Below, in pieces: positions 16,637 to 27,212 of a stretch of 64,000 nt of DNA. The notes beneath the pieces were generated by a model. The model saw only the letters and a program-made list of their open reading frames with translations. It had not been told where the DNA came from and ran no database searches. Source of the DNA: Anaerolineales bacterium (GTDB lineage: Bacteria; Chloroflexota; Anaerolineae; Anaerolineales; UBA4823); contig JAGVAD010000001.1 in NCBI GenBank assembly GCA_020060465.1, positions 1-64,000 on the forward strand, written 5' to 3'. Position 1 is the first letter of the stretch. Each line of letters begins with the position of its first letter. The position numbers were made by a program, and so were the translations under genes.

Positions 16637-18724
16637 CTAGCGATATAACGCCTGGGCAATAGCCTGGGATAATTGTTTCAACCGCGGCGGTTTTTGCAGC
16701 CAGATCAGAGTGCTGTCGGCTTCTGGCATCTCGTCCTCTTTTTGGATCGGGTGGCCGGTCATCATGATAAAGGGGATATTCAACCCCTCGCCGCGCACAG
16801 CGCGATACAGAGCCGCGCCGCCCATTTCGGGCATGACTACATCACTTAACACCACATCTACCAGGGCAGGACGTTGCCGGATGTATTCCAATGCCTGCCG
16901 CCCATTGGCTGCTGCCACCGCGTGATAATTGATCAGGTTTAATCCTTCGATGAGCGCATGACGCGTGGCTTCTTCATCTTCGACCACCAGGATCGTTTGC
17001 CCGCGCCCGCGAACCAGAGAGGTTGGATCGGTATCTGGTGAGCGCAGCGGTTCTGATAAGATGGTGGGTAGGAAAATAGAAAATTTTGCTCCAAAGCCCG
17101 GGCGACTATACACAGCGATATGACCATTATGGGACTTGACAATCCCAAACACCTGAGCCAGGCCAAGCCCGGTGCCTTTGCCAGGCCCTTTGGTGGTATA
17201 GAACGGCTCGAAAATGTAGGGCAAATCTTTGCTGGAAATGCCGTCGCCGCTATCCTGAAACTCTATGCTGATCCAGTCGCCCTCCTCAACTGCGCCGCAG
17301 GCGACACAATGCACGCCCTCTTTGCTGTCCATTTTGGCGATTCGTATCGCGAGCTGACCGCCCATGGGCATTGCATCGCGGGCATTCGCCGCCAGGTTCA
17401 GGATCATCTGCTGCATTCGTGTTGGATCTGCCTCAACGATAAATTCCTCTGGCGGGGCGAGCAGTTCGATTTGTATGTTCTCCGGCAACGTGCGTTGCAG
17501 CAGTTTGACCTGCTCCTTAATGAAAGGCAGCAAATCCATCGGACGGCGTTCCAGCACCGATTGTCGGGTGAAATCCAGGATTTGCTGGATCAACTCCGAC
17601 GCCCGGCGAGATTGTTGTGTGATGACCTGCAATCTTTCCAGCAACCTCTCGGAGATGCCCGGTGTGTTTTGCGCCATGTCGGCGTATAAAACGATCACCG
17701 CCAGAATATTGTTGAAATCATGCGCAATGCCCGCCGCCAATTGCCCAACCGCAGCCAGGCGGTCTTGCTGTTGCAATAATCGCTGAGTCTCCCGTTCGTG
17801 GGTGACGTCGCGGATCAACATAACCCAGCGTTGCGGATCGGATTCACCAGCGACCGGTCGGGCGATAACCTCGAAGATTTGTCCGTCTGCCTGCACTTCA
17901 CGCCATTCGCCTGTGGCAGGGGCGAGGAGCAACTGCTCCAGGGGGATGCCCGCCAGATGGGTAAGCGTATCCCCTACGCCGACATCGGCCAACGTTTTCA
18001 GGTTCTTTTGTGCTACAGGATTTGCCAGGATGACGCGCCCATCTTCCTCGATCAGCAATACGCCTTCCGGCGCGGTATTCATGATCTCGCGCACTTGCTG
18101 CGCCTGAGCGCGGATCTGCGCCAGCAATCGCTCACGCTCGGCTTCAGCCCGGCGGCGTTCATTGAGTTCAGCGTGCAGCTTCTGGATAGCCTGCGCCAGC
18201 TCAGCGGTGCGCTCCTGGACGCGTTGTTCCAGCGCTTCATTGGCAGCCTGGAGCGCCTGTTCAGCGTGCATGCGTTCGGCGATCTCTTGTTGTAGTTGTG
18301 CATTTTGCTGTTCGAGCTGACGCTGCAATTTGCGCAAGGTGATGTGCGTTTCAACCCGCGCCAGCACCTCATGGATGTGGAACGGTTTGGTGATGTAATC
18401 CACACCGCCAACCGAAAAGCCCTGCACTTTGTCGGTTTGTTCATCCAGCGCGCTGACAAAGATTACCGGAATGTTACGCCAGCGTTCATCTGCCTTTAGC
18501 TGCTTACAAACTGCATAGCCGTCCATACCGGGCATGCGCACGTCCAGCAGGATCAAATCCGGCGGCGAGTCCTGCACGCTCTTGAGAGCGCTCAAGCCGT
18601 CTGCGGCTTCGCGCACGCGGTAGCCCTGGCTGCTCAACATGCTGGAAAACAGATGCAAGTTGGGCAGCATATCATCCACGATGAGGATTTCTGCGTTGGA
18701 AGGGGAGTCGTTGATCTCGTTCAT
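16637..18724 (-). CDS. Hybrid histidine kinase (REC-PAS-HisKA-HATPase-REC)
   Basis: A 695-residue cytoplasmic signalling protein. ATG 18724 was chosen because the longer frame back to 19045 only translates a dispersed repeat. The order is a receiver domain (about 12-128, phospho-acceptor Asp61 in LLDVRMPG), a long coiled coil (130-210), PAS (212-310), HisKA with His335 in GIAHDFNN, HATPase with NLAANARDAMP, DSGDGIS and GTGLGLA, and a second receiver (577-693, Asp628 in LSDVVMPEMGG). No membrane span is present, so it probably relays signals from another kinase. No output gene lies next to it. Confidence 0.92.
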   Translation of the reverse strand: MNEINDSPSNAEILIVDDMLPNLHLFSSMLSSQGYRVREAADGLSALKSVQDSPPDLILLDVRMPGMDGYAVCKQLKADERWRNIPVIFVSALDEQTDKVQGFSVGGVDYITKPFHIHEVLARVETHITLRKLQRQLEQQNAQLQQEIAERMHAEQALQAANEALEQRVQERTAELAQAIQKLHAELNERRRAEAERERLLAQIRAQAQQVREIMNTAPEGVLLIEEDGRVILANPVAQKNLKTLADVGVGDTLTHLAGIPLEQLLLAPATGEWREVQADGQIFEVIARPVAGESDPQRWVMLIRDVTHERETQRLLQQQDRLAAVGQLAAGIAHDFNNILAVIVLYADMAQNTPGISERLLERLQVITQQSRRASELIQQILDFTRQSVLERRPMDLLPFIKEQVKLLQRTLPENIQIELLAPPEEFIVEADPTRMQQMILNLAANARDAMPMGGQLAIRIAKMDSKEGVHCVACGAVEEGDWISIEFQDSGDGISSKDLPYIFEPFYTTKGPGKGTGLGLAQVFGIVKSHNGHIAVYSRPGFGAKFSIFLPTILSEPLRSPDTDPTSLVRGRGQTILVVEDEEATRHALIEGLNLINYHAVAAANGRQALEYIRQRPALVDVVLSDVVMPEMGGAALYRAVRGEGLNIPFIMMTGHPIQKEDEMPEADSTLIWLQKPPRLKQLSQAIAQALYR

Positions 18725-18898
18725 GGCAACTGAAATGATAATGCCAATGTGGTAAAAGTGCAATTGCTTGTGAAATGGCAATTGGGTCGTCTCCCTATTC
18801 AGTGTTGATGAACGATGATAACTATGCCACGGAGCGCGCAGAGAAGAGTCAAGAAAATCTCTGTGCCTGCTTTGAAAACAGTCTCTCTGTGAGCTCGG

Positions 18899-19005
18899 CG
18901 GCGACTTCCAGTCGCCGTCTGAAGGTACATAAAGTCGGCTGCGCCGACTCCCAGCCCGCTTCAAGCGGGCTTCGTGACCTGAGGCGTCGGTTTTTAACCA
19001 ATGCC
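18899..19005 (+). repeat. Four-hairpin dispersed element, copy 1
   Basis: Four consecutive hairpins: CGGCGACT/AGTCGCCG (loop TCC), AGTCGGC/GCCGACT (loop TGC), AGCCCGC/GCGGGCT (loop TTCAA), and GGCGTCGGTT with AACCAATGCC. The same series occurs at 46258 and 58918. In this copy the first loop is the reverse complement of the loop in the other two, and the last stem has one mismatch. The gap 18725-19303 also holds the metY promoter and leader. Confidence 0.85.
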
Positions 19006-19038
19006 GGGGCTTTGAACGATCACGTTTTAGCGCGCCCC

Positions 19039-19067
19039 TTGACAAATTTACTATCCGCTCATAAAAT
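19039..19067 (+). promoter_or_regulatory. Consensus promoter of metY-metA
   Basis: A perfect TTGACA (19039-19044), a 17-bp spacer and TAAAAT (19062-19067, five of six) predict transcription from about 19074, giving a leader of about 230 nt before metY. Confidence 0.82.
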
Positions 19068-19073
19068 TGCCCA

Positions 19074-20596
<1,523 letters not shown>

Positions 20597-20607
20597 TGGA
20601 GGAGACT

Positions 20608-21552
20608 ATGCCCGTGATCATCCCTGATACACTGCCAGCGAAAGACATCCTGGAAAAGGAAAATATCTTTGTCATGGGCAATCGCCGCGCCCTGCACCAG
20701 GATATTCGCCCATTGAGAATGGCTATTCTCAATCTGATGCCTACCAAGGTTGCCACCGAGACCCAATTGCTTCGCTTGTTAGGCAACTCGGCGCTTCAGG
20801 TAGAGGTGATTTTGCTACACATGGCTTCGCATGATTCCAAAAACACGCCGCAGGAGCATCTGCTGAACCATTACCGCACATTCGACCAGGTGGAAAACGA
20901 AAAATTCGATGGTTTGATTATCACCGGCGCGCCGGTTGAGCATTTGCCCTTTGAAGAGGTGGATTATTGGTCGGAGCTTCAAGAATTGCTGGATTGGAGC
21001 GCAACCCACGTCTATTCGACTTTCCATATCTGCTGGGCGGCGCAGGCTGACCTGTATCACCGTTTTGGCGTGCCGAAGTATCCCTTGCCGGCGAAGAAAT
21101 TCGGCGTGTTCGAACATCGCGTGCTGGCGCAGAACGAAAGCCTGTTGCGCGGTTTTGACGATACCTTCTACGCGCCGCACTCCCGGCATACCGAAATTCG
21201 CCGTCAGGACGTTGAACGGGTAGCAGGGCTGGACATTCTGGCCGAATCCGACGAGGCCGGACTCTACATCCTGGCGACGCGCGACCGCCGCCGCTTTTAC
21301 ATCACCGGCCATTCAGAGTATGACCCCTTGACACTCAAGAGCGAATACGAGCGAGATCGGCAGAAAGGGTTGCCTATTGACCTGCCTAAAAATTATTTCC
21401 CTGACGATGACCCCCAAAAAGAGCCGCAAGTGCGCTGGCGCGGTCATGCGCATTTACTCTTTTCGAACTGGTTGAATTACAACGTCTATCAGATTACCCC
21501 GTACGATATTGGCAAGATTCCCGATGGAGGTACATATTCGTCTTTCTACTGA
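20608..21552 (+). CDS. metA: Homoserine O-acetyltransferase (MetA family)
   Basis: A 314-residue enzyme that activates homoserine. ATG 20608 follows GGAGGA; with this start the catalytic residues fall at the family numbering, Cys142 (HICWAAQ), His235 and Glu237 (TGHSEYDP). Position 111 in GAPVE is Glu, which in this family selects acetyl-CoA, whereas Gly there (E. coli) selects succinyl-CoA. That agrees with metY upstream, which uses O-acetylhomoserine. An alternative ATG at 20596 overlaps the metY stop. A strong hairpin terminator ends the operon. Confidence 0.93.
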   Translation: MPVIIPDTLPAKDILEKENIFVMGNRRALHQDIRPLRMAILNLMPTKVATETQLLRLLGNSALQVEVILLHMASHDSKNTPQEHLLNHYRTFDQVENEKFDGLIITGAPVEHLPFEEVDYWSELQELLDWSATHVYSTFHICWAAQADLYHRFGVPKYPLPAKKFGVFEHRVLAQNESLLRGFDDTFYAPHSRHTEIRRQDVERVAGLDILAESDEAGLYILATRDRRRFYITGHSEYDPLTLKSEYERDRQKGLPIDLPKNYFPDDDPQKEPQVRWRGHAHLLFSNWLNYNVYQITPYDIGKIPDGGTYSSFY

Positions 21553-21575
21553 GCTTCGGACAATTGGGTTATGAT

Positions 21576-21615
21576 CGTCCCGCAGGTTTGTTTTAGGGAA
21601 CCTGCGGGACGTTTT
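21576..21615 (+). terminator. Terminator of metY-metA (CCCGCAGG stem)
   Basis: CGTCCCGCAGGTT (21576-21588) pairs with AACCTGCGGGACG (21599-21611), loop 10 nt, followed by TTTT. It has the same stem core as the hairpins at 1169 and 3958, and is the best terminator of the three. Confidence 0.82.
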
Positions 21616-21679
21616 GCTGCGTAAGCGCCGATGAGAATATGATCTTGAGTAACGCGAAATTTACTTCGCCCCCGTATTT

Positions 21680-22798
21680 CTAACTGCCAATTTCGCCCAG
21701 AATGCGGATGTAGTGCAGAATGTGCTCGCGGGAAATCACCCCCACGATTTGGTCGGCTTTGACGACCGGTACCTGGGCTACCTGCGCATTGTCCATCGTT
21801 TGCAGAAGTTCCAGGATGTGCATGTCTGGGTTTGCCAGGATCAATTTCTCGCGAGGTACCATGGCCTGTTCAGCCAGGACTCTGCTCCAATTGGCACGCG
21901 GGATGGCGGTGACATCGCGCAAGGTGAGCATCCCGCGCAGCCGGTCGCCGTCCTCGGTCACCAAGAAGCAGCGATGTCCGCCGGTCAGGATTTTCTCTTC
22001 AACCAGTTGATCGAGAGGAATATTGCCGGGCACTTGATTGCACTCCGGCGACATGACCTGAGCGACAGTGACATCTCGTAACATGCGTTGGAGGTTCACC
22101 TGGGCGTAGCTGCTTGCCGCGGCGTTTTGCAGAAACCAACCGATGAAAGCTAACCAGAGGCCGTTGAAGAAATTGCCACGTAAAATGGTCAGCAGGCCCA
22201 GTCCAATGAAGCCAAATGCCACCGCCTGACCGGCGTAACTGGCAATCTGTGTGGCGCGGTAAAAATTAGCGGTGATTTTCCAGATAATGGCGCGCAAAAC
22301 TCTGCCGCCGTCTAAAGGGAAACCAGGGATTAAGTTGAAGAGGCCTAGGATTAAATTGATGCGCGCCAGCCAGATGCTAGGCGCAGCCAGGTATGGCTGC
22401 GCTCGATCCAGAAGCCACAGGCCGCCGAACAAGCCAGCCAGCGCCAGGCTGGTCAAGGGGCCGGCGATGGCGATGCGAAACTCTACGCCCGGAGTTTGCG
22501 GCTCCTTGCCGATCTGCGCCACCCCACCAAAAATGAAGAGGGTGATGCCGCGCACTGGGATTTTGTTGCGCAAAGCCACAACGGAATGACCCAGCTCATG
22601 CAGCAATACTGACATAAAGAACAGCAAGCTGGTCGCGCCCCCCAGCAACCACTGGGCGGTTTTGGGCAAGTCTGGATATTCGGTGAGAAAATAACCCGAA
22701 GCCAGCGACCAGGTCACTAACCCAAAGACCAAGAACCAACTGATATGCAATCCAACCGGAATGCCCCAAATCCGTCCTAGTTTTACGCTGGCGTCCAT
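21680..22798 (-). CDS. Site-2-protease family (M50) membrane protease with two CBS domains
   Basis: A 372-residue intramembrane zinc protease. ATG 22798 follows GGAGGG; a second ATG at 22810 lacks one. Several spans (about 15-215) carry the metal motif LLHELGHSVVAL and the second motif IPGFPLDGGRVLRA, both intact. The C-terminal 150 residues form a CBS pair (VMSPECNQVPG onward and AMVPREKLILA onward), which usually senses adenine nucleotides. This is the Rip3/SpoIVFB-like architecture with a cytoplasmic regulatory tail. The substrate is unknown; no anti-sigma factor is adjacent. It converges on the metA terminator. Confidence 0.9.
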   Translation of the reverse strand: MDASVKLGRIWGIPVGLHISWFLVFGLVTWSLASGYFLTEYPDLPKTAQWLLGGATSLLFFMSVLLHELGHSVVALRNKIPVRGITLFIFGGVAQIGKEPQTPGVEFRIAIAGPLTSLALAGLFGGLWLLDRAQPYLAAPSIWLARINLILGLFNLIPGFPLDGGRVLRAIIWKITANFYRATQIASYAGQAVAFGFIGLGLLTILRGNFFNGLWLAFIGWFLQNAAASSYAQVNLQRMLRDVTVAQVMSPECNQVPGNIPLDQLVEEKILTGGHRCFLVTEDGDRLRGMLTLRDVTAIPRANWSRVLAEQAMVPREKLILANPDMHILELLQTMDNAQVAQVPVVKADQIVGVISREHILHYIRILGEIGS

Positions 22799-23085
22799 TT
22801 GTCCCTCCATTGGGAACCGAACTTCATCCTTGCCCGGGCCAAACCGTCACGACTTTCAGGTACCAAAGTAGCACTTGAGACGATTATAAAACATTTGCGC
22901 GCTTCAACGGAAGTTTCTTGCAAACGTCGAGAGCCATTGTTGTTTGGCGCAAATAAAGCGGTGTGTTAGATCATTGTGAACTCTTTCGTTGAAGCAGCCG
23001 TATCTACGGCTTGATTTTGTCGTCCTATAAAGCAGGACAGATTCTATAGTTGGCACAAAAAATATGACGAATTCAGGAGAAAACG

Positions 23086-23478
23086 ATGAAAAAAGCCTTG
23101 CTAATGCTTGTTTTACTTATCTTTTTAACCGCCAGCGTTTCACCAGCTTATGCGGCTGGGCCGCGGCCCAATGATAGAACGCGGGGCAGAACACCCTTTG
23201 CGTTGGTTGGAACAATCACAGCAATTGATGGCAGCACAGTTACCGTTCGTGTGGTGGTTGGGAATCGCCTGGTGAAGCGATATTATGGTCAGGAAGTGCC
23301 TCTTGAGACGAACGCAGCCACGCGGTTTTTGATGAAAGATGCAAATGGGGTGGTCTATCCGATTATCCTAGGTGATTTGGAAGCTGGCCAGAACGTTAGC
23401 GTCAATGGCGTCTTGACCGATAATCGCTGGGTAGCCACGCGGATTACCGTCGGGGCGCGGCTGATTCATCTGCCCTGA
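23086..23478 (+). CDS. Small secreted protein with a DUF5666-like beta domain
   Basis: A 130-residue protein starting after CAGGAGAAAACG. The first 24 residues are a clear signal peptide ending AYAAG. The mature part is a small beta barrel (FALVGTITAIDGSTVTVRVV, LEAGQNVSVNGVL, WVATRITVGARL), a pattern I associate with DUF5666 or OB-like secreted domains. No catalytic residues or cysteines are seen. It is monocistronic with its own terminator and divergent from the M50 gene. Confidence 0.75.
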   Translation: MKKALLMLVLLIFLTASVSPAYAAGPRPNDRTRGRTPFALVGTITAIDGSTVTVRVVVGNRLVKRYYGQEVPLETNAATRFLMKDANGVVYPIILGDLEAGQNVSVNGVLTDNRWVATRITVGARLIHLP

Positions 23479-23499
23479 GTAGTGCTGTAATGATTTCGA

Positions 23500-23542
23500 C
23501 TACCTGAGACCACGCGCCGGAGTGCGTGATCTCAGGTAGTTT
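23500..23542 (+). terminator. Terminator of the small secreted protein gene
   Basis: CTACCTGAGA (23500-23509) and CCACGC pair with GCGTG and TCTCAGGTAG (23524-23539) in a nearly continuous stem of about 15 bp, followed by TTT. Confidence 0.7.
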
Positions 23543-23738
23543 CGCGCTTACCGTCGGATGATACTCTGCAATACGAATTCATTTGACCAGCCGAACAAAA
23601 ACTTGCCCGGTGGATGATACGAGCGCCGCGTTTAGGTGGTGGGCGCCCCGGTTTGCATTATAATCAAAAAGGTATTACGCCTGATCGAATCATTCACTCC
23701 TTCCATATATCCTTCAAACCCTTTATCGGAGGTATTCT

Positions 23739-24044
23739 ATGCGCAATTTGGCGATCATCCTACTGGCAATCTGGCTGATTGCAAGCGGTCTCTTGCCGTT
23801 GCTGAATGTTTCGATCCCATCCTCGGATGTAATTCTGGCTGTGCTGGCAGTCGCCGCCGGCGTTCTGCTGTTGCTCAACCGCGGCGAGTTTCGTTTGCCG
23901 CGCAACCTGGGGGTTTTGTTGTTGGGCGTTTGGTTGATTCTGGCGGGGGCGTTGCCATTGCTTTCCATCAGCTTCCCTTCCAGCGAAGTTGTCCTGGGTG
24001 TTCTGGCGGCCGCGGCAGGGGTTTTGATTCTGCTGAAGCGATAA
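23739..24044 (+). CDS. Small membrane protein made of two near-identical halves
   Basis: A 101-residue protein starting after CGGAGGTATTCT. It has four hydrophobic segments arranged as two copies of one hairpin: residues 2-48 (RNLAIILLAIWLIASGLLPL, then SIPSSDVILAVLAVAAGVLLL) and 55-101 (RNLGVLLLGVWLILAGALPL, then SFPSSEVVLGVLAAAAGVLIL). The linker NRGEFRLP is short and polar. This is an internal gene duplication at about 65 percent identity by eye. Function unknown; such paired hairpins resemble small LPXTG-less membrane stress proteins, which is only an impression. A TATAAT lies at 23659-23664. Confidence 0.72.
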   Translation: MRNLAIILLAIWLIASGLLPLLNVSIPSSDVILAVLAVAAGVLLLLNRGEFRLPRNLGVLLLGVWLILAGALPLLSISFPSSEVVLGVLAAAAGVLILLKR

Positions 24045-24194
24045 CAGGCAAGGGCATCGCTATTGCACAACGCTGATGGAATTCTAATTTTCATGTTGCA
24101 GAAATTAATGCAGTCGGGGGAAATTGTGGTACACTATTAAATGGCGATTTCGACCATTGTGAGTACATTTAGCCAGTTCGAGGAGGAAATAAGG

Positions 24195-25010
24195 ATGCTA
24201 AAGAAGTCAATCGTTGCTGTAATTTCGGTTTTCACCATCTTGATTTTTGCTGTCGGCCCGGTGGGGGCGGTAACCGATGGGGAGCTGGATGGCAATGGTC
24301 ATCCCTATGTTGGGCTGATGGTAGCCCAGGATGCTAACGGCAGACCCCTGTGGCGTTGCAGCGGAACGCTGCTTTCTCCCACCCTGTTTCTCACCGCCGG
24401 CCACTGTACGGAATTGCCCGCCGCTCATATAGAAATTTGGTTCGACGCGGATGTCGAGTCCGGCATTCCAGCGAACGGTTATCCCTTTACGGGCGACGTG
24501 GGGGGAACACCATTTACACACCCGAACTATGACCCCAACGCTTTCTATCTCTTTGATTTGGGTGTGGTCGTGTTGGATGAACCGATGGTCATGAGCGCCT
24601 ACGGCACTTTGCCGCAGCAGGACGTGCTGGACAGCCTCTCTCGCCGGCGTGGTTTGCAGAACACCCTGTTCACCGCTGTGGGTTACGGCCTTCAGGAGAG
24701 TTTTCCCGATGCGGCTTCCTGGAAGGAGCACAACCAGAGAGTTCGCATGGTAGCATATCCCCATTTGATCCAAATCAATGGCGGGCTGGTGGGTGATTTC
24801 TCCTTGCTGCTCTCGAATAATCATGCGACAGGCGGAACCTGCTTTGGCGATTCTGGCGGCCCCAACTTCATTGGAGATTCGAATGTTGTTGCCGGAGTTA
24901 CTTCCTTCGGCCTTAACGGCAATTGCGCCGGCACTGGCGGTGTCTATCGCGTGGATAGAGCAGATGATTTAGGGTGGCTCTACAGCCAGTTTGGCGATCA
25001 CCTGCCTTAG
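24195..25010 (+). CDS. Secreted trypsin-like serine protease (S1 family)
   Basis: A 271-residue protein; ATG 24195 follows AGGAGGAAATAAGG. A signal peptide ends near VGPVGAV (about 26). The triad is complete: His70 in LTAGHC, Asp121 in LFDLGVVVL and Ser220 in CFGDSGGP. Cys55/Cys71 and Cys216/Cys237 are placed to form the usual disulfides. The mature enzyme begins almost directly after the signal, so no long propeptide is present. It is a probable extracellular nutritional or processing protease. No inhibitor or chaperone gene is adjacent. Confidence 0.9.
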   Translation: MLKKSIVAVISVFTILIFAVGPVGAVTDGELDGNGHPYVGLMVAQDANGRPLWRCSGTLLSPTLFLTAGHCTELPAAHIEIWFDADVESGIPANGYPFTGDVGGTPFTHPNYDPNAFYLFDLGVVVLDEPMVMSAYGTLPQQDVLDSLSRRRGLQNTLFTAVGYGLQESFPDAASWKEHNQRVRMVAYPHLIQINGGLVGDFSLLLSNNHATGGTCFGDSGGPNFIGDSNVVAGVTSFGLNGNCAGTGGVYRVDRADDLGWLYSQFGDHLP

Positions 25011-25069
25011 CCATTCAATCTGATTCAGATCGAGATCGCCTGACAACTATCTGATCGTTACAACAATGA

Positions 25070-25104
25070 TAGCCGCCCCTAAGATTATGGTTGTGGGGCG
25101 GCTA
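25070..25104. terminator. Hairpin between convergent genes
   Basis: TAGCCGCCCC (25070-25079) pairs with GGGGCGGCTA (25095-25104), loop 15 nt, between the trypsin-like gene and the convergent radical SAM gene. T-runs are poor on both sides. Confidence 0.5.
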
Positions 25105-25109
25105 AGCTA

Positions 25110-26057
25110 TTAATTTGAGTGGAAGATCGAGATTGATTTGCGCTGATCGAGACGCTTCAGACCAGCGTCGTGTGCTGCCTGGACGGCGGTCTGATATTCC
25201 TGGCGCGTGATCGGGCGCGCCAGGCGTGGGTATTGGTTAGGATGGCGGCGCACGTTGTACTCAGGCCGATATTGATCCATGAGATTGAGGTAAGTATTGA
25301 GAGAAATATCTTGCGCCAGGAAGCGGACAATCTCTGCTGTCCCTGCCAGGTCGTTGGGCAGCACCAAATGACGCACCAACAAGCCGCGCAACGCCAGACC
25401 CTGTTCGTTGATTTGCAGATCGCCAACCTGGCGATACATTTCCTTGACCGCTGCCTGGTTGACCTGTGGGTATCGGGGGACTTTGGAATAATTGCGGGCA
25501 ATTTGGGCGCTGGCGTACTTCATATCGGGCATGTAGATGTCAATAACGCCGTCCAACATTGCTAACGCAGTCAGCGAATCGTAACCGCCGGTGTTATATA
25601 CCAACGGTAAGCGCAGGCCGTTTTCGGCTGCGATCTTCACCGCGGCCAATATTTGCGCTACAACGTGGCTGGGAGAGACCAGGTTGATGTTGTGGCAGCC
25701 GTACGCTTGCAGTTCCAGCATGACCTTTGCCAGTTCCTCCGGCGTGACCAATTCACCGGCGTCCGTCTGGCTGATGTCATAATTTTGACAGTATTGACAA
25801 CGCAGGTTGCAGCGGGCGAAGAAGATCGTTCCCGAACCGCGCCAACCGCGCAGTGGGTCTTCTTCGCCCAGATGCGGCCCATAACTGCTCAGGCGCGCCT
25901 GGATGCCGGTGCGACATACGCCCAATGCACCTGCCGTCCGATCTACCTTGCACTCCCAGCCACACAGGTCGCAGCGTTTAAGATGCTCGGCAGCGATTTT
26001 TACCCGCTGTTCAAGCTGACCATCGCGCAGTAATCTTTGGTAGGCTGGTTCAAACAT
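25110..26057 (-). CDS. PflX-type radical SAM protein
   Basis: A 315-residue protein. The [4Fe-4S]/SAM motif is CNLRCQYC (Cys83, Cys87, Cys90). An N-terminal CDLCGWEC with a later Cys48 gives a second cysteine cluster, as in the PflX/COG1313 family annotated as pyruvate-formate-lyase-activating-like. Targets of this family are not established. I chose ATG 26057; the frame also extends to TTG 26144 with no clear ribosome site, so 29 more residues are possible. No glycyl-radical enzyme lies nearby. It is divergent from the methyltransferase gene. Confidence 0.85.
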   Translation of the reverse strand: MFEPAYQRLLRDGQLEQRVKIAAEHLKRCDLCGWECKVDRTAGALGVCRTGIQARLSSYGPHLGEEDPLRGWRGSGTIFFARCNLRCQYCQNYDISQTDAGELVTPEELAKVMLELQAYGCHNINLVSPSHVVAQILAAVKIAAENGLRLPLVYNTGGYDSLTALAMLDGVIDIYMPDMKYASAQIARNYSKVPRYPQVNQAAVKEMYRQVGDLQINEQGLALRGLLVRHLVLPNDLAGTAEIVRFLAQDISLNTYLNLMDQYRPEYNVRRHPNQYPRLARPITRQEYQTAVQAAHDAGLKRLDQRKSISIFHSN

Positions 26058-26199
26058 CCATCGCCGCCGAAGGTACAGGATGTCAGGAAGTATATCAGAA
26101 TCTGATCTGCTGCGTTGGTTATTCGTAATGCGGGATGTGCTCAAAAGTTGTTGTTAGCGTTCGCTCGGCGTCGGTTCCCAGGGAAAATCTACCACGGCA

Positions 26200-26208
26200 T
26201 GTTACAAT
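26200..26208 (+). promoter_or_regulatory. Extended -10 promoter of the methyltransferase gene
   Basis: TGTTACAAT (extended -10, TGn plus TACAAT) lies 100 bp upstream of ATG 26308. A small hairpin CGCTG/CAGCG follows in the leader. Confidence 0.5.
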
Positions 26209-26307
26209 AGCCGGAACAAGTTGGCTGCAAGGAAGAAACGCTGACTTACAGCGTCGAAGCATCCAACCTTGGAGAACACTTTTTCGATGATCTAAGGAGA
26301 GGCGAAG

Positions 26308-27183
26308 ATGGAAATCTCGCTGCGTGAATATCTATCCAGCGGCAAGGTTTTATTCGCGGATGGGGCTACTGGCACCATGCTAATGGCGGCAGGTTTGCCG
26401 CCTGGTCAGGCGCCGGAAATTTGGAATGTGGAACAGCCGGAAAAAATACTTAGTTTGCATCGCGCCTACCTGGATGCCGGTTCGCAGATCATCTTGACCA
26501 ATACCTTTGGCGGCAGCCGCATCAAGTTGGATAAGGCTGGCATAGGGGAGCGCGTGGTGGAGCTAAACCGCGCCGCGGCGGGTCTGGCGCGCCAGGCGGC
26601 GGGAGCGCGCGCCTACGTGGCCGGCGATATTGGCCCCAGCGGCGAGCTGATGGCGCCCATGGGTCCGCTGACCTACGAAAAAGCGTTCGAGGCTTTCGCT
26701 GAACAGGCGGCTGCGCTGGCGGAAGGCGGCGTGGATGCAATTTGGGTGGAGACCATGACCGATCTGGAAGAAGCCCGCGCTGCCGTGAACGCCGCTTTGC
26801 AGGTCTCAGATTTGCCGGTGTTCTGCTCTTTGAGCTTTGGCAAACGTGGGCGCACCATGATGGGAGTAAGCGCCCGGCAGGCGGCGCAGACCCTTTGGCC
26901 GCTGGGTTTGGCTGCAATTGGCGCCAACTGCGGCGAAGGCCTGGACATGATCCCAGAAGTGTTGGCACAGATGCGAGAAGTCGCCCCTGAGGCGCCGTTG
27001 ATCGTCAAACCCAATGCAGGATTGCCCAAGCTGGTCGCCGGGGCGACGGTTTACGATCTTACGCCGCAGGATTTTGCCGCTCGCATGAGCGAATTCGTCC
27101 TTCAAGGAGCGCGCGTCATTGGTTCATGCTGCGGCAGTAGCCCAGATTTTATTCGGGAGCTACGCCAGCGCATTGCCGCTTGA
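26308..27183 (+). CDS. Homocysteine S-methyltransferase family protein
   Basis: A 291-residue zinc methyltransferase barrel resembling the homocysteine-binding module of MetH and BHMT. ATG 26308 follows AAGGAGAGG. The start VLFADGATGTML and the three zinc cysteines, Cys208 (GANCGEG) plus Cys274 and Cys275 (GSCCGSS), are intact. It lacks the folate, cobalamin and reactivation modules of full MetH, so the methyl donor may be betaine, S-methylmethionine or a separate corrinoid protein. Given metY-metA 5 kb away it could complete methionine synthesis, but it may instead act on another thiol. Monocistronic, convergent with glycerate kinase. Confidence 0.85.
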   Translation: MEISLREYLSSGKVLFADGATGTMLMAAGLPPGQAPEIWNVEQPEKILSLHRAYLDAGSQIILTNTFGGSRIKLDKAGIGERVVELNRAAAGLARQAAGARAYVAGDIGPSGELMAPMGPLTYEKAFEAFAEQAAALAEGGVDAIWVETMTDLEEARAAVNAALQVSDLPVFCSLSFGKRGRTMMGVSARQAAQTLWPLGLAAIGANCGEGLDMIPEVLAQMREVAPEAPLIVKPNAGLPKLVAGATVYDLTPQDFAARMSEFVLQGARVIGSCCGSSPDFIRELRQRIAA

Positions 27184-27212
27184 ATCTTTCGAAGGTTCGG
27201 CGCTTCTGAACG

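Noticed and set aside
18725..19045. Longer N-terminus for the hybrid histidine kinase
   Set aside because: The extra 107 codons translate the four-hairpin repeat, lack a ribosome site, and precede the normal receiver-domain start.
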